Notes under the pieces: generated by a model | What the model was told of the DNA's origin: nothing | Seen by the model: only the letters and a program-made list of their open reading frames with translations | Databases searched by the model: none | Shown: one piece after another, positions 8,968 to 18,099 of the stretch | How positions within the stretch are numbered: the first letter of the stretch is position 1 | Layout: each line of letters begins with the position of its first letter | Source: Nitrospiria bacterium | Lineage (GTDB): Bacteria; Nitrospirota; Nitrospiria; JACQBZ01 | NCBI GenBank assembly: GCA_035517655.1 | Contig: DATIYJ010000022.1 | Location: 1 to 51,413 of the forward strand | DNA length: 51,413 nucleotides | Direction of reading: 5' to 3' | Program-made: the position numbers and the translations under genes

Positions 8968-10067
8968 GTGGCGCGAACCCGCGACCGTTCCTGCCGTTTC
9001 TCGGCAATGCAGATCTGGTCGCGCCCGCTGTTCTTGGCCAAGTACATCGCCTGGTCGGCCATCCGGACCAGATCCCGCTTCGTCAGCGCGTGCTCCGGAT
9101 AGCCGGCGATTCCGTAGCTGGCCGACATCCTGATCTGCAATCCTTCGTCCTTCAAGAATTCGTGCGCCTTCAGGCTTTTGTGCAGGCGGTGGGTGATGCG
9201 GATGGCCGTCTCGACATTGGTTTCCGGCAGGACCACTACGAATTCGTCGCCGCCGTACCGCGCGATGATATCCACGTCCCGAAGGTTTTCAATCAGAATA
9301 TGCGCCACCTCGATCAGGACCTTGCTGCCCATGAGATGGCCGTGCGTGTCGTTGACGTGTTTGAAGTAGTCCATGTCGAAAAAGATGATCGACAGGACCG
9401 AGCCGTAGCGCCGGCAGCGATTGATCTCGCGGTCGAGGATCTGGTCCAGGTAGCGGAAATTGAACAGCTTGGTCAGGTCGTCCGTGATCGCCAGGTTCGA
9501 CATGCGCTCGTAGAGGCTCGCCCGCTCGAGCGCGATCGCGGCCTGATCCACCAGTTTCCGGAGGAGATCCTGGTCGGTTTCGTCGAACGGTTCGCGGTTC
9601 TGTTTGTTGATCATTTCCAGGACGCCGATCGTCCGCTTTTTATTCACGATCGGCACGCACAGGACGGACCGGGTCTTGAACCGGATGATGCGATCCGCCG
9701 CCCGGTTGAACCGGCGGTCCTTCCGCACGTCATGGATGATCAAGGGCTGGCCGGTCTTGGCCACCCAACCGGCGATGCCTTGGCCCACCTTCAGGCGGAT
9801 CTTTTTGATGCCCTTGGTTCCTTTGGCCGCGACGAAACGGAGTTCCTGAGCCTCCTCATCCAACAGGAGCAGCGACCAGGCGTCGCACTTGATCAGCCGC
9901 TGCGCCCGCTCCATGATGACTCGAAGGATTTTATTGAACTCCAGCGTGGAGGTCAGGGCCTTGCCGCTGTTGATGAAGAAGGACAGTTCCTTGGATCGTT
10001 GGGCGAGGGCCGTGCGCAGGCGGCTGTTCTCAAGCCGGTAGCGGACAAGGAGTTCCGGGTTCTTCAT
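8964..10067 (-). CDS. GAF-GGDEF diguanylate cyclase
   Basis: 367-aa cytoplasmic enzyme predicted to make c-di-GMP from GTP. A short N-terminal coiled coil (about 1-30) is followed by a GAF sensor domain (about 40-190, with GIAGWVAKTGQP) and a GGDEF domain (about 200-355) with intact active site YGGDEF. The inhibitory I-site RDVD lies exactly five residues upstream, so product feedback is expected. The start is the ATG of an ATGA overlap with the upstream nitrilase-family gene, giving translational coupling. An in-frame extension upstream reads through that gene out of frame and is not coding. The GAF ligand is unknown. Confidence 0.93.
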   Translation of the reverse strand: MKNPELLVRYRLENSRLRTALAQRSKELSFFINSGKALTSTLEFNKILRVIMERAQRLIKCDAWSLLLLDEEAQELRFVAAKGTKGIKKIRLKVGQGIAGWVAKTGQPLIIHDVRKDRRFNRAADRIIRFKTRSVLCVPIVNKKRTIGVLEMINKQNREPFDETDQDLLRKLVDQAAIALERASLYERMSNLAITDDLTKLFNFRYLDQILDREINRCRRYGSVLSIIFFDMDYFKHVNDTHGHLMGSKVLIEVAHILIENLRDVDIIARYGGDEFVVVLPETNVETAIRITHRLHKSLKAHEFLKDEGLQIRMSASYGIAGYPEHALTKRDLVRMADQAMYLAKNSGRDQICIAEKRQERSRVRAT

Positions 10068-10879
10068 GGCCGGGCGAGTTCCCCATAGAGTTCGGGCCGA
10101 CGGTCCTTGAAAAAGGTCCAGATGTCCCGCGTTTCCTGAACCTCGTTCAGATCCACATCCGAAAACACAATGGCATCGTTCGACCCGGCGGGAGAGGCGA
10201 TCAATTCTCCGAAGGGGTTGACGCAGAAGCTCCGGCCATAGAACGTTTGTCGCTCCTCCTTGCCGGCCCGGTTGATTCGAAGGATGAAGACGTTGTTCGC
10301 AATGGCGTTGGCGCAGATCATCTTTTCCCAGCGGGATTGGGACGCAAAGGCGGCCGCGGTCGGGGCGACGATGATCTGGGCTCCCTGCAGGGCCATGATC
10401 CGGCTGCCTTCCGGAAAGAAATTGTCCCAGCAGATCTGAACGCCGATCCGCGCAAAGGAGGTTTGAAAAACCGGAAAGCCGAGGTCCCCCGCCTTGAAAT
10501 AATGCTTCTCTTCCCACAGCGGGATCTGGGGGAGATGCACTTTCCGGTAACGACCGAGCACGGTCCCGTCCTTTTCGATCACGGCGGCCGTATTGTAGTA
10601 GGAATCTCCTTCTTTCTCGAAAAAGGTTCCGATTAAAACCGTCTTGGACGCTCTCGCCGCTTCGCGAAGGGCCGAAACGGTCGGGCCTTCCAGCGTCTCG
10701 GCCCACTGAAAATGGTCGTTTCGACTTTCGAACGCGAACCAGGGCAGACTGAAAAGTTGCTGCGTGGCGATGATCTTGGCCCCCCGTTCCGCGGCCAGGG
10801 CGATCATCTCGAGGGCTTTTCGGAGGTTCGCGTCTGGATCCTTCGAACATCGCATCTGGATGCCGGCAATTTTAAGCAT
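10064..10879 (-). CDS. Carbon-nitrogen hydrolase (nitrilase superfamily) with Glu-to-Gln active-site change
   Basis: 271 aa, closest in pattern to N-carbamoylputrescine amidase-like members. The Lys motif RYRKVHLP and the nucleophile motif QICWDNFFPE are present, as is the second conserved Glu region (PLWEEKHYF). At the position of the first catalytic Glu, where relatives read QELF, this protein reads TQQLFSLPWF: the codon is CAA, so Glu has become Gln. The fold is kept but classical hydrolysis may be lost or altered. The gene ends in ATGA, overlapping the start of the GAF-GGDEF gene, so the two are made together. No ribosome site is obvious at the ATG. Confidence 0.85.
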   Translation of the reverse strand: MLKIAGIQMRCSKDPDANLRKALEMIALAAERGAKIIATQQLFSLPWFAFESRNDHFQWAETLEGPTVSALREAARASKTVLIGTFFEKEGDSYYNTAAVIEKDGTVLGRYRKVHLPQIPLWEEKHYFKAGDLGFPVFQTSFARIGVQICWDNFFPEGSRIMALQGAQIIVAPTAAAFASQSRWEKMICANAIANNVFILRINRAGKEERQTFYGRSFCVNPFGELIASPAGSNDAIVFSDVDLNEVQETRDIWTFFKDRRPELYGELARP

Positions 10880-10966
10880 GGCGGCAAAATGCGGGGTGCC
10901 GGATGCGGGTGAAGAATACGATTCTTCTTTTACACCGGCATTTCTCTTCCAGCATCCAGTCCCTTT

Positions 10967-13666
10967 CTATTGTCCGTGGCATTTCTTATATTTCTTTCCG
11001 CTTCCGCATGGGCAGGGGTCGTTCCGACCGACCTTCTGGACGTCCCGGTGGACCGTCTTGGATTGGGCCGGAGCGTCGCCGCGGCTGAACTGAAGCCGCG
11101 CCGGCTGGGGAACGGCCGCCGGGCGGGGTGCCGGCGGGGCCGGTTGGTCCTTGATCACTTGGATCTTGAAAAGATGCTCCACCGCGTCGTTCTTGATGCG
11201 CTCCATCATGGCCGAGAACATCTCGAATCCCTCCCGTTTGTACTCCACCAGGGGATCCTTCTGCCCGTAGCCCCGCAGCCCGATTCCTTCCTTCAGGTAA
11301 TCCATCGCCAGGAGATGATCCTTCCATTGGGTGTCGATCACGCGGAGCGTCACCATCTTTTCCAGTTGACGCATCAACGGCTCGCTCAACTCGGCCTCTT
11401 TCCGTTTGTACGCCTCGTCGATCTTCTGAATAAGGTGTTCCCGCACCGCGGCTCGTCCCGTCTCTTTCATTTCCGATTCCCGTTCAGCGCTCATCGCAAA
11501 CTGACGGGCGAGCGCCTCGTTGAGCCCTTTGAGATCCCATTCTTCCGGATAGACCCCATCCGGACAGTACAAATCCAGGAGCTCGTTCAAACGATCGTCG
11601 ATCATGCCCAGAAACAGATCCGTCAGATTTTCGCCGCGAAGGACCCGCCGACGCTGTTCGTAGATCACCTCGCGCTGTTTATTCATCACGTCGTCGTACT
11701 CGAGCAATTGCTTCCGGATATCGAAATTATGGGCCTCCACCTTTTTCTGGGCGTTCTCGATGGCGCGGGTCACCATCCGGTGTTCGATCGGGACCCCCTC
11801 CTCCATTCCGAGCCGCTGCATCAGCCCCGAAATACGCTCCGAGCCGAAAATCCGCATGAGGTCGTCTTCCAACGAAAGATAGAACCGGGACGATCCCGGA
11901 TCCCCCTGCCGGCCGGCCCGTCCCCGCAACTGGTTGTCGATCCGGCGACTCTCGTGGCGCTCGGTGCCCTGGATGTGGAGCCCGCCCAGCGCCACGACCT
12001 CCGCTTTCTCGGCCTCGCATTCCTTTTTGATCCGCTCCAGAAGCCGGGCCTGCTCCGCCGGCGGCATCTCGGGCTGCTGGATGAGGTGCCGCTTGAAAAG
12101 AAAATCGGGGTTCCCTCCGAGGAGGATGTCCGTGCCGCGTCCGGCCATGTTGGTCGCGATGGTCACGGCGCTCTTGCCGCCGGCCTGCGCGATGATCTCG
12201 GCCTCCTTTTCATGATACTTCGCGTTTAAAACGGAGTGCTTGATCCCCTGACGATTGAGGAGGCCGCTCAGCCGTTCGGATTTTTCAATGGAGATCGTTC
12301 CCACGAGAACCGGCTGCCCTTTTTGATGCCGTTCCGCCACCTCTTCGACGATCGCGTTGAATTTTTCACGTTCGGTCCGGTACACGACATCGGGGAAATC
12401 CTTCCGGATCATGTTCCGGTTGGCCGGGATCACCATCACATCCAGATTGTAGATTTTGGCAAACTCCACCGCCTCGGTGTCGGCCGTGCCGGTCATGCCG
12501 GCCAGTTTCTTGTACAACCGGAAATAGTTCTGGAACGTAATCGAGGCCAGCGTCTGGTTTTCGTTGGCGATCTTGACGCCCTCTTTGGCCTCAACCGCCT
12601 GGTGCAGGCCGTCGCTCCAGCGGCGGCCCGGCATCAGGCGTCCGGTAAATTCATCGACGATCATCACCTCCCCGTCTTTGACCACATAGTCCACGTCGCG
12701 CTTGAAGAGGGCATGGGCCTTGAGGGCTTGGATGACGTGATGCACCAGATCCATATTCGACATGTCGTAAAGATTCGACACCCCCAGGAGCCGTTCCACT
12801 TTTGCGTTGCCTTCCTCCGTCAGGGTCACCGTCTTGGTTTTTTCCTCAACGGCATAGTCCTCTGATTCTTTCAACGCAGGGATGATTTGATTGATCCGGT
12901 AATACTTGTCCGTGGATTCCTCGGTAGGTCCGGAAATGATCAGCGGCGTCCGGGCCTCATCGATCAGGATGCTGTCCACTTCGTCCACGATCGCGTAGTG
13001 AAGGTCCCGCTGAACGCCCTGGCCCAAATCGACCGTCATATTGTCGCGGAGATAGTCGAACCCGAATTCGTTGTTGGTCCCGTACGTGATGTCGGCCTGA
13101 TATGCTTCGACCCGGTTCACGGGCCGGAGGAATTGCAAACGGCGGTCGGCCGCTTGGTAGGTCGGGTCGAACCGAAAAGCGGCTTCATGCTGGATCACGC
13201 CCACGGATAAACCCAACGCATCATAGATCGGGCCCATCCACTGAGCATCCCGTTTGGCCAGATAATCATTCACCGTAACCAGATGGGCACCGAGTCCGGG
13301 TAACGCATTCAGATACAGCGGAAGCGTGGCGACGAGCGTCTTGCCCTCGCCCGTCTTCATTTCGGAGATCTTTCCCTCGTGCAAAACGATTCCGCCCAGA
13401 AGCTGTACGTCGAAATGACGCATTCCAAGCCGCCGTTTCGACGTCTCCCGCACGACGGCGAAGGCTTCGGGGAGAACGTCATCCAGCGATGCGCCGGAGG
13501 CCAAACGGGATCGGAACTCTTCCGTTTTCGACCGCAGTTGTTGATCGTCCAACGATGAGACGGCCGTCTCAAAGGCGGAAATCTGTTCGACCACCGGGGC
13601 CAACCGTTTCAATTCCCGATCGTTTTTGGTCCCGATGACTTTTCGGATCAATATTCCCAACATCAA
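10967..13666 (-). CDS. secA: Preprotein translocase ATPase SecA
   Basis: 899-aa peripheral ATPase that drives unfolded preproteins through SecYEG. Visible: Walker A GEGKTL near residue 103, DEVDS (Walker B) near 213, the preprotein cross-linking region, helicase motif GRGTDI near 510, the [10 protein letters not shown] segment, and the C-terminal zinc/SecB-binding motif [12 protein letters not shown]. Length is normal for the family. The start ATG lies about 20 nt after the predicted transcription start. The gene is preceded by the cspA terminator, so it forms its own unit. Confidence 0.98.
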   Translation of the reverse strand: MMLGILIRKVIGTKNDRELKRLAPVVEQISAFETAVSSLDDQQLRSKTEEFRSRLASGASLDDVLPEAFAVVRETSKRRLGMRHFDVQLLGGIVLHEGKISEMKTGEGKTLVATLPLYLNALPGLGAHLVTVNDYLAKRDAQWMGPIYDALGLSVGVIQHEAAFRFDPTYQAADRRLQFLRPVNRVEAYQADITYGTNNEFGFDYLRDNMTVDLGQGVQRDLHYAIVDEVDSILIDEARTPLIISGPTEESTDKYYRINQIIPALKESEDYAVEEKTKTVTLTEEGNAKVERLLGVSNLYDMSNMDLVHHVIQALKAHALFKRDVDYVVKDGEVMIVDEFTGRLMPGRRWSDGLHQAVEAKEGVKIANENQTLASITFQNYFRLYKKLAGMTGTADTEAVEFAKIYNLDVMVIPANRNMIRKDFPDVVYRTEREKFNAIVEEVAERHQKGQPVLVGTISIEKSERLSGLLNRQGIKHSVLNAKYHEKEAEIIAQAGGKSAVTIATNMAGRGTDILLGGNPDFLFKRHLIQQPEMPPAEQARLLERIKKECEAEKAEVVALGGLHIQGTERHESRRIDNQLRGRAGRQGDPGSSRFYLSLEDDLMRIFGSERISGLMQRLGMEEGVPIEHRMVTRAIENAQKKVEAHNFDIRKQLLEYDDVMNKQREVIYEQRRRVLRGENLTDLFLGMIDDRLNELLDLYCPDGVYPEEWDLKGLNEALARQFAMSAERESEMKETGRAAVREHLIQKIDEAYKRKEAELSEPLMRQLEKMVTLRVIDTQWKDHLLAMDYLKEGIGLRGYGQKDPLVEYKREGFEMFSAMMERIKNDAVEHLFKIQVIKDQPAPPAPRPAAVPQPARLQFSRGDAPAQSKTVHRDVQKVGRNDPCPCGSGKKYKKCHGQ

Positions 13667-13692
13667 GGAGTCCGTTCAAAAATAATCACATT

Positions 13693-13722
13693 ATAATACC
13701 ACAATACGAAAAAGGCACGCAA
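13693..13722 (-). promoter_or_regulatory. Probable promoter of secA
   Basis: Minus strand TTGCGT (13717-13722), 18-nt spacer, TATTAT (13693-13698); an overlapping TATAAT lies 3 nt further downstream. The start point would be about 20 nt from the secA ATG. Confidence 0.45.
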
Positions 13723-13735
13723 AAACTGGGGAGAT

Positions 13736-13773
13736 AAAAAACCCCGACAAAGCGGACGCCTTGTCGGGGTTTT
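13736..13773 (-). terminator. Rho-independent terminator of the cold-shock gene
   Basis: A 12-bp hairpin (AACCCCGACAA arms with a 10-nt loop) is followed on the minus strand by TTTTTT. It starts about 25 nt after the cspA stop and precedes the secA promoter. The plus-strand side also ends in TTTT, so it might work in both directions. Confidence 0.88.
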
Positions 13774-13798
13774 CAGGGATCATCGTTTCAATGGTTTG

Positions 13799-14002
13799 TT
13801 ATTGCGCCTTGACCACATTCGATGCCTGTGGGCCTTTTTTACCGTCCACCACATCGAATTCCACCTCCTGACCCTCGGTCAATGTTTTAAATCCATCTCC
13901 CTGAATGGCCGAGAAATGGACGAAGACGTCTCCTCCGCCCTCTTGTTCGATAAATCCGTAACCCTTCTTCTCGTTGAACCACTTGACCTTTCCTTTACTC
14001 AT
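13799..14002 (-). CDS. cspA: Cold-shock domain protein
   Basis: 67-aa single cold-shock domain, an RNA/ssDNA-binding chaperone acting in the cytoplasm. RNP1 (KGYGFIEQ) and RNP2 (DVFVHFSAI) are complete, along with the N-terminal GKVKWFN. A strong ribosome site (GGGAGGGG) lies about 10 nt before the ATG. The gene is monocistronic, with its own terminator downstream. Whether it is cold-induced cannot be told; no conserved cold-box was recognised in the 130-nt upstream region. Confidence 0.96.
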   Translation of the reverse strand: MSKGKVKWFNEKKGYGFIEQEGGGDVFVHFSAIQGDGFKTLTEGQEVEFDVVDGKKGPQASNVVKAQ

Positions 14003-14131
14003 TACGCTGACCCCTCCCTACAATCGGCCCCGGAACCCCGACCGGAGCGACTATTAATAATCGAGCAGACAGGCCATGGAAAACGGTCCGCTTGCTCCCC
14101 GCCAAAAATTGTTTTATCAAAGGGAAATGCG

Positions 14132-15046
14132 CTAATTTAGGATGTACCTCAAAGGATTGACCGGGACGTTGTTGACGATAACTTCGTAATGCAGGTGGGG
14201 ACCGGTCGACAATCCTGTGTTGCCGACAAAACCGACTACGTCTCCCCGTTTGACCTTTTGACCGATCCGGACGTTCACTTTCGAAAGGTGTCCATAGACC
14301 GTTTGCATTCCGTAACCATGATTAAGTTTGACCACCTTGCCCAAACCGCTGTCGAACCCTTCATAACTGACCACGGCACTAGCGGTCGCCATGACCGGGG
14401 TATCCCGACGGGCAGCCAAATCGATGCCGTTATGCATCGCGACGCTTCCGGTAAACGGAGAGATCCGGTTTCCAAATCCGGACGTCAACCATCCCCGCAC
14501 GGGCCAGACGGAAGGGGTCGATGCCCATAAAGAACGCCGGTCTTTCATGGCCTCCGTCAGTTGTTCGAAACTTACCTCTTGGGCCGCTTCGGCCGATTTG
14601 AGCTGGCTAAGATCCTCGCCCATCTTGATGATGTCTTCCGGTTGTACATCCCCGTTTTGAGAAACCGCATCCGTCCCATGTTCCTCCGGTCCGCCCAGAC
14701 CTTTGAGTTGGTCGTTTTCCGGTGGAGGACCGATGTCCGTGATCACCCGCAAATTGGCGTCCAGATCCTTGATGCGTGTCATCTGCTTTTTCAAATCAAT
14801 AATGTTGGAAGCAAATTGTTGAATTTGGATCTTCTGTGTCTTCGTCTCCTTCCGAAGAGATTTCAACTCCCACATGTCACGAACCATATAAGAATATTGA
14901 ATAATAAAAACAACGAGAAGAACAGCCACGACACAAGTGGTTCCAATAAAGGTCTTTAGAGCTTGCTTACTGAAGCTGAATCGGTATGCCTTGGAGGTGG
15001 GCGTCGGTATAATCATTACTGTGTACGAATCCTTCAATGTTTTCAT
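14132..15046 (-). CDS. Membrane-anchored M23 peptidase
   Basis: 304-aa envelope protein: short cytoplasmic N-terminus, one transmembrane helix (about 32-52), a periplasmic coiled coil (about 58-100), a linker, and a C-terminal LytM/M23 domain. Zinc ligands are intact: HNGIDLAA (HxxxD) and GPHLHYEV (HxH). It probably cleaves peptidoglycan cross-links, or tethers other hydrolases. ATG at 15046 is selected because GGAGG sits 7 nt upstream and a consensus promoter lies just beyond; an in-frame ATG 12 codons upstream would fall at or before the transcription start. It is monocistronic by position. Confidence 0.9.
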   Translation of the reverse strand: MKTLKDSYTVMIIPTPTSKAYRFSFSKQALKTFIGTTCVVAVLLVVFIIQYSYMVRDMWELKSLRKETKTQKIQIQQFASNIIDLKKQMTRIKDLDANLRVITDIGPPPENDQLKGLGGPEEHGTDAVSQNGDVQPEDIIKMGEDLSQLKSAEAAQEVSFEQLTEAMKDRRSLWASTPSVWPVRGWLTSGFGNRISPFTGSVAMHNGIDLAARRDTPVMATASAVVSYEGFDSGLGKVVKLNHGYGMQTVYGHLSKVNVRIGQKVKRGDVVGFVGNTGLSTGPHLHYEVIVNNVPVNPLRYILN

Positions 15047-15072
15047 ACAGTAACCTCCTAAAAAGCGGGGTG

Positions 15073-15101
15073 ATGTTATCATACCCCAAAAACCTTGTCA
15101 A
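15073..15101 (-). promoter_or_regulatory. Sigma-70 promoter of the M23 peptidase gene
   Basis: Minus strand TTGACA (15096-15101), 17-nt spacer, TAACAT (15073-15078), giving a leader of about 20 nt that contains the GGAGG. The -35 is a perfect consensus. Confidence 0.72.
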
Positions 15102-15203
15102 GAAATTTTTGCTCTTTTTAGAACCGTTTTTTCCATTTCGCATCCACCTTTACTTATCTAAGATAGCAGAAATTCACATTCCTGTAAGCTTCATATTATA
15201 GAT

Positions 15204-15248
15204 AATAACACTATATATTGATATTTTTTAAAATAACACTATATATTG
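15204..15248. repeat. 17-bp direct repeat at the end of the glycosylase gene
   Basis: AATAACACTATATATTG occurs at 15204-15220 and again at 15232-15248, 28 bp apart, in an AT-rich stretch. The right copy contains the stop codon of the DNA glycosylase gene. Confidence 0.7.
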
Positions 15249-15916
15249 GGCTTTTTCCCATTCAAATAGGTCTCTAAAGGACATCCACTGCAAATCGGTG
15301 TGGACTTGCAATGCTCCTTGCCAACCTTTACCAACAAGGCATGGTATTCATTATAAAGTTCGGACCGGGATGGAAGATGGTCCATGAAAAAACGTTGCAG
15401 ACAGTCGTAGGAAGCTTCCGGGTCAACCAAGCGGTGCCGGCTGAAAACCCGCCGAGTGTAAGCGTCGATCACAAAAATCGGAACATCTCCGGTGTACAAG
15501 AGAATCGAATCGGCTGTCTCAGGCCCGATTCCCTTTACGGAAAGCAGTTTGGAACGCAGCAGACCGGGCGGCGCGCTGATCATTTGTTTCAAATCGCCAT
15601 CATACTCTGACTTCAGAAACTGCACGAATGCTTTTAATCGGCCGGCCTTGATTCTAAAGGTACCGGATGGGCGGATCGTCTCGCTTAATCGCTTCAACGA
15701 GACCTGGTGAAGCGCCTGGGGTGTCATGAGACCCTCCCGTTTTAAATGGGCCACGGCCCGTTCCACATTTCTCCAGGCGGTATTTTGGGTCAGGATCGCC
15801 CCGACCGTGATTTCGAACAAGCTGTCCGCGGGCCACCAATGCTGGGGGCCGTAAACTTCCAGCAACCGTCGATAATACCGTTCAAGTTCTTGGGCCGTCC
15901 GGGGTTTTTCGCGCAT
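15239..15916 (-). CDS. Endonuclease III-related DNA glycosylase (HhH-GPD, COG2231 type)
   Basis: 225-aa base-excision repair enzyme. The early motif FEITVGAILTQNTAWRNVE is typical of the endonuclease III-related/MagIII branch, followed by the helix-hairpin-helix LLSVKGIGPETADSILLY and the catalytic Asp in FVIDAYTRR. The C-terminus has three cysteines (HCKSTPICSGC) but no fourth, so a normal [4Fe-4S] cluster of the Nth type is unlikely. The substrate could be alkylated or oxidised bases. It ends the pil-cutA run, starting 14 nt after the cutA stop. Confidence 0.86.
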   Translation of the reverse strand: MREKPRTAQELERYYRRLLEVYGPQHWWPADSLFEITVGAILTQNTAWRNVERAVAHLKREGLMTPQALHQVSLKRLSETIRPSGTFRIKAGRLKAFVQFLKSEYDGDLKQMISAPPGLLRSKLLSVKGIGPETADSILLYTGDVPIFVIDAYTRRVFSRHRLVDPEASYDCLQRFFMDHLPSRSELYNEYHALLVKVGKEHCKSTPICSGCPLETYLNGKKPNI

Positions 15917-15930
15917 GGCGGGTCGTACCG

Positions 15931-16248
15931 CTACCGTGTCGTTTCACGAACCCAACGGAGATACTCTTTCGAGCCTCGGGCAATCGGCAGGGCGATGATT
16001 TCCGGAACAGAATAACTATGGAGGGATTTTACCCGCTTCATGAGACGTTCCAATACGGACCGTTGCGTTTTGAGAATCATCAGGGTTTCCCGCTCTTGAC
16101 GAATCCGGCCCTGCCAGAAGAAGACCGACTCGACCCGCGGAATGATATTGGCGCAGGCGGCCAGTTTTTCCTCGACCAGTCGTTTCCCGATCGCGCGGGC
16201 TTCCCGGTAAGACGGGGCCGTGATCAAAACAACCAGCTCGTTCGCCAA
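15931..16248 (-). CDS. cutA: CutA-family divalent-cation tolerance protein
   Basis: 105-aa small trimeric protein. Conserved features are LVVLITAPS at the N-terminus, EKLAACANIIP, the WQGRI turn and SVPEIIALPI. The family has been linked to copper tolerance, but its activity is still unclear. The start must be TTG at 16248: a stop codon (the pilQ TGA) lies two codons upstream in the same frame, and no ATG or GTG lies near the N-terminus downstream. It follows pilQ by 3 nt and is surely co-transcribed with the pilus genes, a positional link with no known functional meaning. Confidence 0.92.
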   Translation of the reverse strand: MANELVVLITAPSYREARAIGKRLVEEKLAACANIIPRVESVFFWQGRIRQERETLMILKTQRSVLERLMKRVKSLHSYSVPEIIALPIARGSKEYLRWVRETTR

Positions 16249-16251
16249 GGA

Positions 16252-17667
16252 TCATTGCCCTTTGTATATCGACGGCGTAATAAAAACCATGAGCTCGCTT
16301 TGATTATCCACTTTGCTTTGATGCTTGAACAACCATCCCAGGATCGGGATACGGGACAAGAACGGAATTCCGTTTTCATCCAGGGATTCATTCCGTGTAT
16401 AGATGCCGCCGATGACGATCGTTTCCCCGTCCTTGACCAGCAGATCCGTCTCAGCCGTCCGGGTGTTCAGGGGTGGAATGCCCTGAACCTCCCGGTTGTA
16501 ATCCGGTTCTTTCTTTTCGGCCTTCACATGCATCACCACCTGATTGTCCGGTGTGATATGAGGCCTCACGGTTAGCTCCAGCTTGGCATCGATCTTGGTC
16601 ACGCCGCCGACGCCCGTGGTTCCGGTCGCTCCGGCCGTTCCGGTCGTGGACCCCGTGGTGGTCGCCCCGCTCAGAACCGCGCTCTGGATAAAGATCTCCG
16701 TCCCGCTTGAAATCAAGGCCTCTTTATTGTCCATGGTCAGCACCCGCGGATTGGATAGGATGCGTCCTTGACCGGTATCCTCCAAGGCCGACAGCTGCAA
16801 ATCCAACTGACGGGTGCTGGCTACGTTTCCAAAGGTGAATCCGACCGCTCCGCCCGCCCCTTGGGCCACGGCCGCGGGAAGATTGACTATAAAGTTGTTG
16901 CCGCTCAATCCCACTCCCCCGGTCAACGGGAGGGCCGTTAAACCCGTGGCACCGGTATTGGACGTGGCACCGGTCACCTGATAGTTCCCCCGCGTCGTCT
17001 GGTTGGTAAAATTTCCGCCCCATTGGATGCCGAGTTCCCGGGTAAAATTCGTACTGGCCTCGACAATGCGCGCTTCGATCAGGACCTGCGGGGTGCGGGT
17101 ATCGAGGTTTTTCAGGATCGACTCGATCTTGGCCACGTTGTCCGGGAGATCGCGGACAACCAGCGAATTGGTCCGCGTATCGACCGCAAGAGTCCCTTGC
17201 TTGCTCAAAAGATCCCGGACGGAGTCGGCGTTGATCTTGGCATCGCCGAAGTTGACCGGAATGATTTCGGTGGTCAGGTTGTTTGCGCCATCCGCAAAGG
17301 GCGACCTGATAACGCGGACGATCGTGCCATCCCGGAACGAGATCAGGTTGTTGATCTTCAGAATGGCCTCAAACGCTTCCCGCGCGAGAACCCGCTGGAA
17401 ACTCAAAGTCAGACGGCCGTTGACATCCTCCGCAATGATGACGTTGAGACCTTCCTCCTGCCCCAAAGCCCTGAGAACATCTTTCAGATCTGCGTCCCGA
17501 AACTCCATGCTAAAGATGGCCCCGTCCGCGTCGTTGGACTCCTTGACAACATTAATCGTCCCTTGACCGGTCACGGCGGCAGGAGCGATGGAATGGCCGG
17601 TCACCCAACACAACGCGATCAGGACCCAAACCATCTTACCCGCTGTTCCGTGACGCCCCCTCTTCAT
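16252..17667 (-). CDS. pilQ: Type IV pilus secretin PilQ
   Basis: 471-aa outer-membrane secretin that forms the pilus exit channel. A signal peptide (about 1-32) is followed by an STN-like domain (about 48-110, MEFRDADLKDVLRALG), an N-domain (about 120-190), and the secretin core with VLIEARIVEAS, the gate region, and ETIVIGGIYTR plus FLSRIPILGWLFK near the end. It lacks the N-terminal AMIN repeats of longer PilQ proteins. A Thr/Gly/Ala-rich run near residues 345-370 is a low-complexity insert in the gate loop. It is the last pilus gene of the MNOPQ order, 18 nt after pilP. Confidence 0.95.
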   Translation of the reverse strand: MKRGRHGTAGKMVWVLIALCWVTGHSIAPAAVTGQGTINVVKESNDADGAIFSMEFRDADLKDVLRALGQEEGLNVIIAEDVNGRLTLSFQRVLAREAFEAILKINNLISFRDGTIVRVIRSPFADGANNLTTEIIPVNFGDAKINADSVRDLLSKQGTLAVDTRTNSLVVRDLPDNVAKIESILKNLDTRTPQVLIEARIVEASTNFTRELGIQWGGNFTNQTTRGNYQVTGATSNTGATGLTALPLTGGVGLSGNNFIVNLPAAVAQGAGGAVGFTFGNVASTRQLDLQLSALEDTGQGRILSNPRVLTMDNKEALISSGTEIFIQSAVLSGATTTGSTTGTAGATGTTGVGGVTKIDAKLELTVRPHITPDNQVVMHVKAEKKEPDYNREVQGIPPLNTRTAETDLLVKDGETIVIGGIYTRNESLDENGIPFLSRIPILGWLFKHQSKVDNQSELMVFITPSIYKGQ

Positions 17668-17685
17668 GGAGACCTCCTCTTAGGC

Positions 17686-18099
17686 CTAATGTCCCAAAAC
17701 AAATTTATCGACCCGCAGTTCCTTTTCTCCCGCTGGACCTTGCAGCACCACGCGGTCTTCTAATATATCGGTGATCTGTTTTCCATCAATCTTATCACCC
17801 TTGCGCAAAATCTTGTTGTTGATAATCGCCACGCCCCGGCCCGATCGATAGATAATTGCGCTCAGATGGAGCTCTCCATTCGCTTCCGACCCCACGGCGT
17901 TCGTTCGGCCGGGAAGCACAAAGGGATCCCTGCCCCACTGCAAGGCTTTCTCCTGGCGTTCCAGCCACTGCGTATTAATCTCGGATAGCGGTTGAGCTCT
18001 GAGAAACGCAGGGGTAAGGAATAAAAGGCAAAGAATAAAAAACGGGAACAGAATAATAAAAGACACGGCCATTTTCATCTTATTCCTCTTGCTCTTCAC
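17686..18099 (-). CDS. pilP: Type IV pilus inner-membrane lipoprotein-like PilP
   Basis: 137 aa. An N-terminal hydrophobic segment (about 10-34) is followed by a short linker and the PilP/GspC-like beta domain, with WGRDPFVLP and LRKGDKIDGKQITDILEDRVVL. It links the PilNO inner-membrane complex to the secretin. Cysteine 24 lies inside the hydrophobic segment but is not in a clear lipobox. The start is GTG in a GTGA overlap with the pilO stop, so translation is coupled. Identification rests on both sequence and gene order. Confidence 0.9.
   Translation of the reverse strand: MKSKRNKMKMAVSFIILFPFFILCLLFLTPAFLRAQPLSEINTQWLERQEKALQWGRDPFVLPGRTNAVGSEANGELHLSAIIYRSGRGVAIINNKILRKGDKIDGKQITDILEDRVVLQGPAGEKELRVDKFVLGH

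Noticed and set aside
10345-10375. GGGACGCAAAGGCGGCC on the plus strand, resembling the core of a c-di-GMP-I riboswitch
   Set aside because: It lies inside the nitrilase-family coding sequence on the opposite strand, and the upstream GGGCAAACC half is missing.
10068-10850. Upstream in-frame extension of the GAF-GGDEF protein through the nitrilase gene
   Set aside because: The extension is Arg/Pro-rich shadow text; the ATGA overlap and the GAF-GGDEF domain limits fix the start at 10067.
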